From an uncultured Saprospiraceae bacterium (GTDB taxonomy: Bacteria; Bacteroidota; Bacteroidia; Chitinophagales; Saprospiraceae): a DNA stretch of 64,000 nt. A program made the position numbers and the translations under genes. The stretch covers positions 62,001 through 126,000 of the forward strand of contig CALMSO010000046.1 in NCBI GenBank assembly GCA_937872385.1, in the 5' to 3' direction. The notes beneath the pieces were generated by a model that was given only the letters and a program-made list of their open reading frames with translations, did no database searches and had not been told where the DNA came from. Below are positions 1-8,328 of this stretch, piece by piece (positions within the stretch are counted from its first letter, which is position 1; the number at the start of each line of letters is the position of its first letter).

Positions 1-30
1 TAATCAATGGTTTTGAATCTCAAAGGATTG

Positions 31-65
31 ACACCGTGCTGGTGTAATATGTCGCCCCGTTGGGG
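31..65. repeat. Possible REP-like double hairpin
   Basis: Two small perfect inverted repeats lie back to back: ACACC/GGTGT (31-35 with 41-45) and CCCC/GGGG (55-58 with 62-65), joined by AATATGTCG. A similar GTCGCCCC...GGGGC hairpin occurs at 45026-45047. This could be a degenerate REP-type intergenic element or part of the 3' end of a gene outside the window. No ORF covers it. Weak evidence. Confidence 0.3.
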
Positions 66-171
66 TTCGTTTTACGTATGCCTGATGCTTTAATCATTTG
101 AACCCGATATTCGTATTGTTTGTTAATTGGGGCAGTCTTTTTTTTATTAAAATCCGTATGTAGCTAATCGC

Positions 172-1293
172 TCAATAAAAATAATGCGGTACAAAACGGG
201 CGAGATTATCGTGTATCAAACCGGTGGTTTCGCGGATGCCTATGCCCGCGGGTGTATCGCCGACGATCCAACTGCCAATGACTGGCCGATTGCCCATGAA
301 TTCTGGCAATTCAAAATAATCCTGATAGATATAGCCTTCGTAGCCATACTCGCCTTGCGTGGCCTGTAGTAGCCGCCCGTGCTCTACAATAGTGACATTG
401 GCGCCCTCGCGGCTGAGCAAGGGCTTTTGCACATAGCTGCGCATACGCCCCGGTTTGTCGTGGCAAGCCAGTAGCAAGGGATGCTCCGGATACAATTCCC
501 ACAAGATTTTCAAAATGGCTTTATTGGATAAAAGCATCTTCCAGAAAGGCTCTACCCAGCAGGTATCGGTAGAGAGGGTGTGCCGCCCGAAGTCTTCGTT
601 GAGCATGAACTCCCAGGGGTACAGCTTGAAACAGGTGCGTATTGGCTCGTTGTACAAATCTACAAACTGCATTTTCTCATCGGCCCAGCCAATGTCTGAG
701 ATATCAATGTATTGAATTTGCAAGCCTGCCTGCTGGGCGCAATCCATCAGGTAAGCAACCGTCATGTAGTCTTCGTCATTGTCGGTAGCGCAAGCAAAAT
801 ACAAATCGAATATGCCGCGCTGTTTGAAATAGGCAAACTGCTCCAACAGTAGCTCATGGATGGCATTGAACTGGTCGAGTGTATTTTCAAAATCCTGTAG
901 CCAGTGCCATTGCACTACCGAGGCTTCGAGCAGAGAGGTGGGGGTATCGGCGTTGAATTCGAGTAGTTTGATTTGCCCGTCGTGGTAGCCGAGGTCAAAG
1001 CGCCCGTAGAGTGTGGGTTCGTCCGCATCCCAGCTTTCCCGGATACGCTCGTGGTATAAGTCAGGAATAGCAAATTCGCGCAGCCGGCGCTGGTGCAAGA
1101 CCGCTTCCACGGCTTCCATGCACATGTCAAACAATGTTTGTGTGGCTTGCTCGATGGCTTCCATTTCTGGTTTACGAAAAGCATAACAGGCGCTTTCGTC
1201 CCAGTACTTTCCTTCTACAGAATGGAATATAAACCCTTGTTTTTCAACGATTTTCTGCCAGTTGCGGCGCTCTTTAACAAGTCCTCTTTCCAT
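172..1293 (-). CDS. Glutathionylspermidine synthase-like ATP-grasp protein (YgiC/YjfC type)
   Basis: 373 residues. Belongs by motif to the family named after the amidase-less C-terminal synthetase half of E. coli glutathionylspermidine synthase. Visible family motifs are FNADTPTSLLEAS (about residues 115-127), EPFWKMLLSNKAILKILW and the ATP-grasp-like KPLLSREGANV near residues 295-305. Homologues of the YgiC/YjfC type ligate amines or peptides with ATP, but their physiological substrate is unsettled, so no substrate is assigned. Start: the longest frame begins at 1350, but the ATG at 1293 lies 8 bp after the stop of the upstream lipoprotein gene, whereas the longer start would overlap it; 1293 is preferred. 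It forms a two-gene unit with that lipoprotein, the same pairing as enterobacterial ygiB-ygiC. Confidence 0.85.
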   Translation of the reverse strand: MERGLVKERRNWQKIVEKQGFIFHSVEGKYWDESACYAFRKPEMEAIEQATQTLFDMCMEAVEAVLHQRRLREFAIPDLYHERIRESWDADEPTLYGRFDLGYHDGQIKLLEFNADTPTSLLEASVVQWHWLQDFENTLDQFNAIHELLLEQFAYFKQRGIFDLYFACATDNDEDYMTVAYLMDCAQQAGLQIQYIDISDIGWADEKMQFVDLYNEPIRTCFKLYPWEFMLNEDFGRHTLSTDTCWVEPFWKMLLSNKAILKILWELYPEHPLLLACHDKPGRMRSYVQKPLLSREGANVTIVEHGRLLQATQGEYGYEGYIYQDYFELPEFMGNRPVIGSWIVGDTPAGIGIRETTGLIHDNLARFVPHYFY

Positions 1294-1300
1294 AATTTTT

Positions 1301-1606
1301 TTAACTCGACGACGACGATCGGCTGGAAGTACCGGTGCGCCCAAAACCACCGCGCGTCACACGGGTAGGGGCATAGCCGGGCCGAGAAATTTGCTGAATC
1401 GAGGCGCCTTGATAGCTGCGGGGTGAAATAAATCCACCATAAACCGGATAAAAAAAACCGTGGTAATGCCGGTAGCGTTGCCCTTGCACTACTGTATCGC
1501 GGGTTTGAGGATCGTCGTTTCCGCTAATCCATTCATTTTCAGGCTCTTTGCGGCAAGCAGCTAAGGTAAGCGTAAGCCCCAGAAAAATGAGCTTCGACTT
1601 TTTCAT
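1301..1606 (-). CDS. Small lipoprotein, possibly YgiB-like
   Basis: 101 residues from the ATG at 1606. It begins MKKSKLIFLGLTLTLAAC, a lipoprotein signal with lipobox LAAC (Cys at residue 18). The mature part is short, rich in Gly, Tyr, Arg and Ser, and ends in a Gly/Arg/Ser tail (RGGFGRTG then five serines). This resembles the C-terminal tails of YgiB (DUF1190) proteins encoded next to ygiC; the overall similarity is too low to be sure. A longer frame starts at 1681, but the lipobox and a -7 promoter box at 1652-1659 both favour 1606. First gene of a two-gene unit with the ATP-grasp protein, 8 bp apart. Function unknown. Confidence 0.7.
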   Translation of the reverse strand: MKKSKLIFLGLTLTLAACRKEPENEWISGNDDPQTRDTVVQGQRYRHYHGFFYPVYGGFISPRSYQGASIQQISRPGYAPTRVTRGGFGRTGTSSRSSSSS

Positions 1607-1651
1607 GTAGAAAATGGTTTTTTGATGATTGCAAAATACATGCCCCGGTGG

Positions 1652-1659
1652 CAAAATTA
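1652..1659 (-). promoter_or_regulatory. Bacteroidota -7 box
   Basis: The complement reads TAATTTTG, matching TAnnTTTG of the primary sigma factor in Bacteroidota. It lies 46 bases before the ATG of the lipoprotein gene at 1606. No convincing -33 TTTG was fixed. Confidence 0.55.
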
Positions 1660-1761
1660 TATGTAGCATTGCCAATAGCAATGCAGCAGCAAGTTAGGCA
1701 TTTGCTGGAATATCCGAAAAAATGATGGGCAAAAATCTGAAGAATGCAGGTAATTTTGTAG

Positions 1762-2595
1762 CTACAATCGCCGGCGCTTGCCGTACCCCGGGCAGCGCAA
1801 GTCACCGAAGTAATAGACAATGCCCACGCCAAGCATTACATAGGAGTCGTTGATATTGGTACTTCCGCGCTGGCGGCCGGCTTCGCCGATTTTACCTTCG
1901 TTGACGCCGGGCACCGGAATAGAGCGATCCGACAGAGCGGCTGCCAATTCGCCACGCGAGCGGCGCAAGGTGCTGATGTCGGGGTAAGAACCGCTCACAT
2001 CATCAATATAATCGGTAAAAAGCGTACGGGCCCCCAGTTCTATATTGATACTCCACTCGTAGCTGAGGTCTATTTTGAAACCAAAACCATAGACCAAGCC
2101 AGCACTCACCGAAAAATATTCCTCGCCTTTGAATTGACCTTCCGTGCCCAATGGGCGCAGCTCTACCCATTCGCCTTGGTACTCGGCCTCAGGATTAAAA
2201 TGAAACACATTCAATCCGCCAAATAGATAAGGCGTAAAAAATTCTTCGCGGCTACCGTGCGTGTAGGGCATGAAATTGAACTCCAACTGGGCGGCACCTT
2301 CAATGATACGCGAGCGAAAGCTGAGGTTGCGGGCCCGCTCAAAGCTGTTGTTGGATAGGGCATCATCGGCCATGACCATGCCCATATTGCCGGAGAATTT
2401 CATCGCCAGCCGGTTGTTAAAATTATAGCGCCCAATAATGCCCCCGGCCAAACCCGGCATACTGAGATTGTAGTTCGTATTCAAATCACCGAAATACCAA
2501 GAAGCGCCCAGCCAACCACCGGCTTCCCAGCCTTTTTGCGCTGTAGCAAAAGCCGATATGCCAACGAGCAAGGTCACTATTAATAGTTTTTTCAC
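1762..2595 (-). CDS. Outer-membrane beta-barrel protein (DUF6089-like)
   Basis: 277 residues from a GTG start at 2595, giving VKKLLIVTLLVGISAFATAQ, a typical signal peptide. The longer ATG at 2655 would put 20 polar residues before it, so GTG is preferred; GGAAAAAAAC just upstream is a possible ribosome site. The mature protein alternates aromatic and polar residues in amphipathic strands (GGWLGASWYFGDLNTNYN at the start, SYVMLGVGIVYYFGDLR near the end), as in 8-strand barrels annotated as DUF6089 in Bacteroidota. It ends in a basic tail (GKRRRL), which is unusual because barrel proteins normally end in an aromatic residue for BAM recognition. Probable structural outer-membrane protein; no catalytic motif. 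Confidence 0.7.
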   Translation of the reverse strand: MKKLLIVTLLVGISAFATAQKGWEAGGWLGASWYFGDLNTNYNLSMPGLAGGIIGRYNFNNRLAMKFSGNMGMVMADDALSNNSFERARNLSFRSRIIEGAAQLEFNFMPYTHGSREEFFTPYLFGGLNVFHFNPEAEYQGEWVELRPLGTEGQFKGEEYFSVSAGLVYGFGFKIDLSYEWSINIELGARTLFTDYIDDVSGSYPDISTLRRSRGELAAALSDRSIPVPGVNEGKIGEAGRQRGSTNINDSYVMLGVGIVYYFGDLRCPGYGKRRRL

Positions 2596-2701
2596 CGTTT
2601 TTTTCCTTTTTTGATCGTCCAGGGGAAATAGTTGAAAGTTACAATAAAACGGCAAAAAGCAATTTTGTTGTATTTGTACGCTGAATTTTATGCGGCTCTG
2701 G

Positions 2702-3985
2702 TCATTCTACTTCCCGCCCGCCCTTGAGCTGGTCTTGATATTCTTGCAACAGTTCCCAACTGCCATTGGCTGCTAAGCGCGCCTGCGCGGGCCAGGTAGT
2801 GGGGTCGTGGATGCGATAACTCTCGCCGGCAGCGTTGAGAATGCTACGCAAATGATCACTGTCAGTTTCGGCTAATTCTTCCCAGGTATGAATATTAGCA
2901 TCCTTGAGCAAGCCTTCAATTTTGGGGCCAATACCCTCGATTATTTTTAAATCATCGGAGCGGTTGGGGTAGCCAATAGCGCGCGAAGCGAACTCGGCAG
3001 GCGGTGCTGGCTGCTGTTGCCGGTACAAGTTGATGGCCTGCCCAATCCAGTCTTCCTGCTCAATCCGCCCTGGTAGATAGCCAATTTCTTGTACAATACG
3101 GTTGACATCGGAGGGGTCCCAGTGGCTAATTTGCTCATAAGTGAAAACACCCGCTTCGTTCAGCTTTTTTTCTAAAAACGGGCTGATATGCTCGATACGC
3201 GTCAGGTCGTCGTGCACTTCTTGGCGGCGCAGAAGCGGATCCATGAGGATGGCTTTGTTGGCCCCAAATTCGGGTGTCGGTTCTGCATTCGCCTGCACTA
3301 CCGCGGCCGGTGCCGAGCGGTCAACAGGTGGCGCAATGATAGGGCTACTTTCTTTCAGTTCGTCCAATTCTTCTTTTAGCACAGCGTTTTCGATTTCCAC
3401 TTTACCGAGTTTTTCTTCTAAGGCTTCAAGCCGCTGGCGCATAGCGTTTTGTGTACTTTGAAACTGGGCGAGATAATCCACAGTAGCTTCTTCGGGCGCA
3501 GCAGAAAGTTCGGCACGGAGTTGCGCAATTTCATTTTTCAACTGCTGATTGTGCGATTGGGCAGCAGCAAGCTGTGTTTTGAGGTCTTCGATAGTCGCAT
3601 TCAAAGCAGCTATCTGTGCCGGGTCACCTTGTCGGTTGTTGCTCAGTTCTTCTACTTTGGCATTGAGCGTGTAAACTTCATTGTAAAGTTTGGTTTTTTC
3701 GTCGGCAAGACGCGTCACTTTCGTGCGGTTTTCTTCGGCTTCAAACTGCGCTTTACGCAAATCGGCTTCCCGCAAATTCAATTCTTCTTGCAAACGAGCA
3801 ATTGCTGCCTGCGCCTGCGCAAGGTCGGTTTGCTTTTGCGCTAACTCGCGCCGCAGCCGGCGCACCGCTCCGCCCCTTAGCAGATAGCCAACGAGCAGCC
3901 CAAACAAGAAAGCAATGAGCAGGAAAAACAGAATGGCATTGCTTTCCGGGGTATCAAAATTGGAAAAGAATTTACTGAAATCCAT
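2702..3985 (-). CDS. Membrane-anchored coiled-coil protein with tandem helix-hairpin-helix modules
   Basis: 427 residues. One transmembrane helix near residues 17-38 (AILFFLLIAFLFGLLVGYLL), then a long heptad-rich coiled coil to about residue 215, then two helix-hairpin-helix-like modules: HDDLTRIEHISPFLEKKL (about 258-275) and DDLKIIEGIGPKIEGLL (about 343-359). The second has the IEGIGPKIE hairpin of the COG3743 family (flap-endonuclease-like H3TH domain). Such modules bind DNA non-specifically in other proteins; here the membrane anchor and coiled coil suggest a structural or tethering role rather than a nuclease, and I see no metal-binding acidic cluster. It has its own -7 box at 4027-4034 in the 60-bp gap after the OmpA-family gene. 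Confidence 0.75.
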   Translation of the reverse strand: MDFSKFFSNFDTPESNAILFFLLIAFLFGLLVGYLLRGGAVRRLRRELAQKQTDLAQAQAAIARLQEELNLREADLRKAQFEAEENRTKVTRLADEKTKLYNEVYTLNAKVEELSNNRQGDPAQIAALNATIEDLKTQLAAAQSHNQQLKNEIAQLRAELSAAPEEATVDYLAQFQSTQNAMRQRLEALEEKLGKVEIENAVLKEELDELKESSPIIAPPVDRSAPAAVVQANAEPTPEFGANKAILMDPLLRRQEVHDDLTRIEHISPFLEKKLNEAGVFTYEQISHWDPSDVNRIVQEIGYLPGRIEQEDWIGQAINLYRQQQPAPPAEFASRAIGYPNRSDDLKIIEGIGPKIEGLLKDANIHTWEELAETDSDHLRSILNAAGESYRIHDPTTWPAQARLAANGSWELLQEYQDQLKGGREVE

Positions 3986-4026
3986 GATGTATCAAGTTGG
4001 TGAATAGAATGGTTACTCAAATTATA

Positions 4027-4034
4027 CAAATTTA
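4027..4034 (-). promoter_or_regulatory. Bacteroidota -7 box for the coiled-coil/HhH gene
   Basis: The complement reads TAAATTTG (TAnnTTTG), 42 bases before the ATG at 3985, inside the 60-bp gap after the OmpA-family gene. It suggests independent transcription even though the two genes are collinear. Confidence 0.5.
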
Positions 4035-4045
4035 CATTCGGAGCT

Positions 4046-4900
4046 TCATTCCAGAACAAAATTGACGCGCCGGTTTTTCTGTCGCCCTTCGTCGGTATTG
4101 TTGGATGCCACCGGCCGGCGTTTGCCCTCCGAGGCTACCTTGATAGCAGTGATCACGCCCAGCTCCTCGAAGTAGGTGCGCGCACTCTTGGCACGGCGTA
4201 GCCCCAGATTGAGGTTGTAAGCGTCCGAGCCTACATTATCGGTATGGCCAATGACAGTCAGGGTTTTTTCGGGGTTCAGAGCCAAGTAGGTTTTCACCGA
4301 GTCTGCGTAAAGCTTGAATGGCTCGCCGGGAATGAATTTATCTGAATTGAAAGCAAAATTCGCATCGGAAAAGGTCATATTCGTAAACGAGAATTGCACA
4401 ATATCGAAAGCGTCGGGTATGTCGGGCAGGGCATTGAAGCGGAGCGGCTCGCGCAGCAGGCTGTCGGTGGTGCGTTCATAGTCGAGCGAAATCTGTTGTT
4501 CATCAATGCCGCGTTGCATGAGTAGTTTGCGCACTTCGGCGGCCCGGGCCACGCCAATATTTTCGTAGAATCCGACTTTCAGGCTGTCTTCGCCTCGGCG
4601 ATATAGTCCCGTGATGGTCAGTTTTTTTTGAGGGAAAAGCCGAAGATAGCCCGCTACGGTATCCAGAAAAGCTTCGTTATCGGCATTGAGCCGTGGCCGC
4701 GTATGAGTACTGTCGAAGGCAAACTGGTCGTAGCCTTGCAGCAGCACGGTATCTTTCGACATCAGGCGGAGGGTGCGCAGGCGAATGTCGGCCGGAGCAG
4801 GGGGTGCCGGGTCGCACCGTTGCTTGATTTCGCACACATAATACCAGCGCGCGAAGAGGGCGTATCCGCAAAAAAACAGAAATACGACGAGTGCTCTCAT
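4046..4900 (-). CDS. OmpA-family protein with two tandem OmpA-like domains
   Basis: 284 residues from the ATG at 4900 (MRALVVFLFFCGYALFARW, an uncleaved anchor or signal). The longer frame from 4954 adds 18 residues before this hydrophobic start. The C-terminal domain (about 165-284) is a canonical peptidoglycan-binding OmpA domain: FNSDKFIPGE, then IGHTDNVGSDAYNLNLGLRR with the usual Asp and Arg contacts. Residues about 45-150 look like a divergent second copy: FAFDSTHTRPRLNADNEAFL, LTITGLYRRGEDS, GVARAAEVRKLLMQRGI. That copy lacks the HTD motif (LYRRGED instead), so it probably cannot bind peptidoglycan in the usual way. Expected location is the periplasm or envelope. Confidence 0.8.
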   Translation of the reverse strand: MRALVVFLFFCGYALFARWYYVCEIKQRCDPAPPAPADIRLRTLRLMSKDTVLLQGYDQFAFDSTHTRPRLNADNEAFLDTVAGYLRLFPQKKLTITGLYRRGEDSLKVGFYENIGVARAAEVRKLLMQRGIDEQQISLDYERTTDSLLREPLRFNALPDIPDAFDIVQFSFTNMTFSDANFAFNSDKFIPGEPFKLYADSVKTYLALNPEKTLTVIGHTDNVGSDAYNLNLGLRRAKSARTYFEELGVITAIKVASEGKRRPVASNNTDEGRQKNRRVNFVLE

Positions 4901-4997
4901 GCTGTGATTCACTTTATTGGAAATTAAAAGTACAGAATTCAGCGCGTTCAACAAAAAAGCGGCTCATTTTTTTACAATTCGACAAAAACAGCCGCTC

Positions 4998-5645
4998 TTA
5001 AAAAGAGATGATTGTATCTTCGGCAATCACGAAAATCTGATCGCCCGCCTGTGGTTGTACATCTGCCAGCCCCGTAAACTGACCAAATGCCGGCAGCACA
5101 CCCTGCCAAGCACCAAAATAGAAACAGGGCAGGCGCAATCGTTGCCTTCCTTTGCCTCGCAGGCGCACGCCGGGGTGCAGGTGCCCCGACAAATTGTACC
5201 TGCCCGCAGGTGCATCGGGTAGCGGATGATGTGAGAGCCGAAAAGGGCTGATGTCGAGCACTTCCGGGTGTAGTTGCAAGCGCGCCTCGGCGTAGTACTT
5301 TTGTTGTAAAATATCGTGATTGCCAGGCACTAATTCAAATTGTATGTTGGCGAATTGCTCGGTCAGTTGGCAAAAATCTGCCCATTCGTTATTGTGTTGG
5401 CTATGAAACAAGTCGCCGAGAAAAAGCACCCGCGCTGGCTGCCATTCGAGCAATAAAAACCGGAGTCGTTCCTCGTTGGCTTCATTGACCAGGCGCGGCA
5501 CGGGCAGCCCGCCCCGCCGGAAATGCCCAGCCTTGCCAATGTGCAAATCGCAGAGTAGCAGCGCTTGCAGCCGAGGCCAATAGACCGCCCGCAGGGGATG
5601 TAGCAGCAGGGTTTCGCCCGCGAGCATGATTTCAGTAGCTTGCAT
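4998..5645 (-). CDS. pdeM: Ligase-associated DNA damage response endonuclease PdeM
   Basis: 215 residues, a calcineurin-like metallophosphoesterase. Metal-ligand motifs appear in order: CDLHIGKAGHFR (about 32-43), FLGDLFHS (about 75-82), VPGNHD (about 105-110), SHHPLP (about 138-143) and SGHLHPG (about 153-159). The GHFRRGGLPVP segment is characteristic of PdeM, which in other bacteria is encoded with a DNA ligase, an Lhr-like helicase and an MBL exonuclease in a DNA damage response cluster. None of these partners is next to it here. It is divergent from the zinc-ribbon protease gene, with about 150 bp between the two starts. Confidence 0.88.
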   Translation of the reverse strand: MQATEIMLAGETLLLHPLRAVYWPRLQALLLCDLHIGKAGHFRRGGLPVPRLVNEANEERLRFLLLEWQPARVLFLGDLFHSQHNNEWADFCQLTEQFANIQFELVPGNHDILQQKYYAEARLQLHPEVLDISPFRLSHHPLPDAPAGRYNLSGHLHPGVRLRGKGRQRLRLPCFYFGAWQGVLPAFGQFTGLADVQPQAGDQIFVIAEDTIISF

Positions 5646-5793
5646 GGCGCAAAATAAGGATTGTTGTCAGAATATGATGCCAACATCATCGTGCAAATTA
5701 CATCCTTTTTGCATATAGCATTTCGCAATCTGGTTTTTCCTTAGTAATTTTCCCCTCACAAATTTTTACAAGCTGTTGGCCAAAACCCACGGA

Positions 5794-6879
5794 ATGAACG
5801 ATATTATAGAATTGTATCGCAACGTTGTCATACAAATCGCCACTCCATACAGCACGGGTACCGGCTTTTACCTGAAGCAACCCAACCTCATAGTCACCAA
5901 CGAACACGTTGTGCGCGACAATGACCGGGTGGTGGTGGATGGCGACGCTTTCGCTAAACAGTTGGTTCGAGTAATTTATGTGGATCCACGCCATGACTTG
6001 GCTTTTCTGGAGCCGCCACAGCAAGCCGATATTCCAGCGGTGCAGCTCGGCACTCAAAAATCCGTCCGCGAAGGCGATCAAGTACTTGCCATTGGCCATC
6101 CTTTAGGGCTAAAATACACCGCTACCAAAGGCATTGTATCCAATACTCGCCACGAACAAGGCGACGTGCTCTACATTCAACACGATGCAGCGCTCAGCCC
6201 TGGCAACAGCGGCGGCCCATTGGTAGATGACGTAGGCGACGTAGTAGGCGTCAACACCTTTATTATGCGCGATGGCAATAGCATCGGTTTCTCCTTACCA
6301 GCCAGATACTTAGCCGAAGCTGTAGAAGAATTTATTGCGCAGGGGCGTCGTATCGGTGCGCGCTGCTTGTCCTGCTCCAATCTCGTTTTTGAAGATACCA
6401 TCGAGCAGGGCTACTGCCCCCATTGTGGTGCCAAAATCAAAATGCCTTCGCAAACCGAACTCTACGAACCCATTGGCGTAGCCAAAACCATCGAAGACAT
6501 CATCACCCGCATCGGCTACGATGTAGCACTGGCCCGAGTGGGACCCAATAAATGGGAAATTCAGCAGGGCAGCGCCAAAATTTATATTTCTTACTACGAA
6601 AAAACGGGTCTTATCACCGGTGATGCTTATCTTTGTACATTGCCCAAAGAAAATATCAAGCCCTTATACGAATACCTGCTCCGCCAAAATTATCACATGG
6701 AAGGGCTAACTTTTAGCATCCGAGAGCAGGACATTATTCTATCGCTACTTATCTTCGATCGCTATCTGAATGTAGAAACAGGTGCCAATTTGTTTCGCTA
6801 TTTGTTTGAAAAAGCAGACGAATACGACAACATTCTCGTGGAAACATACGGCGCGCTGTGGAAATACGAACCGAATTAG
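5794..6879 (+). CDS. Trypsin-like (HtrA-type) serine protease with zinc ribbon and C-terminal YbjN-like domain
   Basis: 361 residues from the ATG at 5794; a TTG at 5776 would add six residues without benefit. Protease domain about 1-180 with the complete triad: His in VTNEHVV, Asp in DPRHDLAFL and Ser in SPGNSGGPL. No signal peptide and no PDZ domain are visible, so the protein is probably cytoplasmic. A zinc ribbon follows (CLSCSN...GYCPHCG, about residues 195-216). The C-terminal ~140 residues (from SQTELYEPIGVAKTIEDII) resemble YbjN/type III chaperone-like folds, but that is tentative. HtrA proteases are normally periplasmic with PDZ domains, so this domain set is uncommon. Confidence 0.8.
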   Translation: MNDIIELYRNVVIQIATPYSTGTGFYLKQPNLIVTNEHVVRDNDRVVVDGDAFAKQLVRVIYVDPRHDLAFLEPPQQADIPAVQLGTQKSVREGDQVLAIGHPLGLKYTATKGIVSNTRHEQGDVLYIQHDAALSPGNSGGPLVDDVGDVVGVNTFIMRDGNSIGFSLPARYLAEAVEEFIAQGRRIGARCLSCSNLVFEDTIEQGYCPHCGAKIKMPSQTELYEPIGVAKTIEDIITRIGYDVALARVGPNKWEIQQGSAKIYISYYEKTGLITGDAYLCTLPKENIKPLYEYLLRQNYHMEGLTFSIREQDIILSLLIFDRYLNVETGANLFRYLFEKADEYDNILVETYGALWKYEPN

Positions 6880-7233
6880 GGCATTGTCTGCTTTGCTGCC
6901 GACTTGTGCTAAAAAAACATGGGGCAATAATATTTCCCGACAAGGGAACGTTGATGAGAAGACAATTGCAAAAGAAGAAAACATGGTGGCTATTGCACTA
7001 ATTGAAAAATGTCAATGGCATCTCTAAACATTATTTCGCCCTGCCACCTTGCCAGCAAAGCACTATCGAATACATATTGTTAAAATTATCTTTTAACATA
7101 AAAATTTCCTGGCTATTGCAGGACATTGCGTAATATTGTGTTCGGGAACAGCCCCCGGGTTGTGTCCGGCTTCATACTATTCAAAACCTTTTGAACCGAT
7201 TTTCTGGAAAGCAATTTTTACAAAGCGCATCTT
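6880..7233. other. Intergenic region before the PorP gene
   Basis: 354 bp without a supported gene. It is A+T-rich around 7075-7110. A near-match to the -7 box (TAATATTG) lies at about 7133-7140, roughly 95 bases before the PorP start. The only open frames are short and overlap the protease gene. Nothing else recognised. Confidence 0.4.
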
Positions 7234-8313
7234 ATGAAAAATCTCAAAAATCTGCTTGCCGCCTGTTTGATGACGCTCGCCGCGTTTTCGCTTCATGCGC
7301 AAGATATTCACTTTTCGCAGTTTTATCTGTCGCCCCTCAACCTCAACCCCGCTATGACGGGCGTCATGAATTGTAACTCGCGGGTAGTGGCCAATTATCG
7401 CAACCAATGGGCCAGCGTGCTACGCTCCAATGCCTTCAGCACGTACTCAGTGTCTTATGACCAGCGCATCCCGGTAGGGCGCTACGACTTCTTCGGCGTA
7501 GGCGGCACTTTCTGGGGCGACCGTGCGGGCGAATCCAATTTCTCCACCCTTACGGGCAAGGCATCCCTTTCGTATAGCAAACGTATGGGCGGTACGCGCA
7601 ATTTTGGCAACTACCTCGTAGCAGGCGCCGAAGCTGGCGTAGCTCAACGGAGCATTGACTTTCTGAACCTGCGCTGGGGTACGCAGCACGATGGCGCGGG
7701 CGGTTTCGACCCCAATCTGCCCACCCAAGAAAATCGCTTCAACCGCGACAATTTCCTTTTCGCCGACATGGGTGCAGGCTTGCTCTGGTTTATGGTGATG
7801 GATGAAAATACCAATTTCTATATCGGTGGCGCTTTTCACCACCTCAACCGCTCCAATCAATCATTTAGCACCGAAGACGAAGACCTGCTCTACAGCCGCG
7901 TGACGGGCCACGTGGGCGGCGAATTTTTGGTCGGCGACAAGTTCGGCTTAGTGCCGGGCGTTATCGTCATGAAACAGGGCCCCTCTTTTCAAGTGAATGG
8001 CGGTACGAGTTTCAAGTTTTTGCTTAGCAAAGGCAACCTCGATTATCAAGCTTTCCAGATTGGCTTGTGGGGGCGTATCGGCAACAAGTTCATCCCGGCG
8101 GGCGAAGGCTCTTCGGAGGCAGTGGGCATCCTCAGTGATGCTGCTATCATTTCTACCCGTTTCGATTACAATAATTTCAGCCTCGGCTTTAGCTACGATA
8201 TTAATGTGTCGCCCTTGCGTACGGCCAGCAATGCCAATGGCGGCTTTGAATTTGCTATGGTTTATAAAATTTGTGGACAAGAGCGCCGTGGCGTTTATTG
8301 CCCCAATTTCTAA
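7234..8313 (+). CDS. PorP/SprF family type IX secretion system membrane protein
   Basis: 359 residues. Signal peptide MKNLKNLLAACLMTLAAFSLHAQ, then the family hallmark start DIHFSQFYLSPLNLNPAMTG, followed by an outer-membrane barrel of repeated amphipathic strands (VVANYRNQW, FSTYSVSYDQRIPVG, FFGVGGTFWGDRAG) and an aromatic C-terminus (YCPNF). Family members act at the outer membrane with T9SS; SprF is needed for surface display of SprB in Flavobacterium johnsoniae, and PorP is a Porphyromonas gingivalis T9SS component. Copies of this family are often encoded next to a type-B-sorted giant adhesin; none is adjacent here, but T9SS cargo genes lie 30-50 kb downstream. Single-gene unit followed by a strong hairpin. 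Confidence 0.92.
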   Translation: MKNLKNLLAACLMTLAAFSLHAQDIHFSQFYLSPLNLNPAMTGVMNCNSRVVANYRNQWASVLRSNAFSTYSVSYDQRIPVGRYDFFGVGGTFWGDRAGESNFSTLTGKASLSYSKRMGGTRNFGNYLVAGAEAGVAQRSIDFLNLRWGTQHDGAGGFDPNLPTQENRFNRDNFLFADMGAGLLWFMVMDENTNFYIGGAFHHLNRSNQSFSTEDEDLLYSRVTGHVGGEFLVGDKFGLVPGVIVMKQGPSFQVNGGTSFKFLLSKGNLDYQAFQIGLWGRIGNKFIPAGEGSSEAVGILSDAAIISTRFDYNNFSLGFSYDINVSPLRTASNANGGFEFAMVYKICGQERRGVYCPNF

Positions 8314-8328
8314 AAATGTTTCCTGCGT

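Noticed and set aside
6782..7027. 81-residue plus-strand frame overlapping the zinc-ribbon protease
   Set aside because: Starts inside the protease gene in another frame and continues into A+T-rich DNA without recognisable features.
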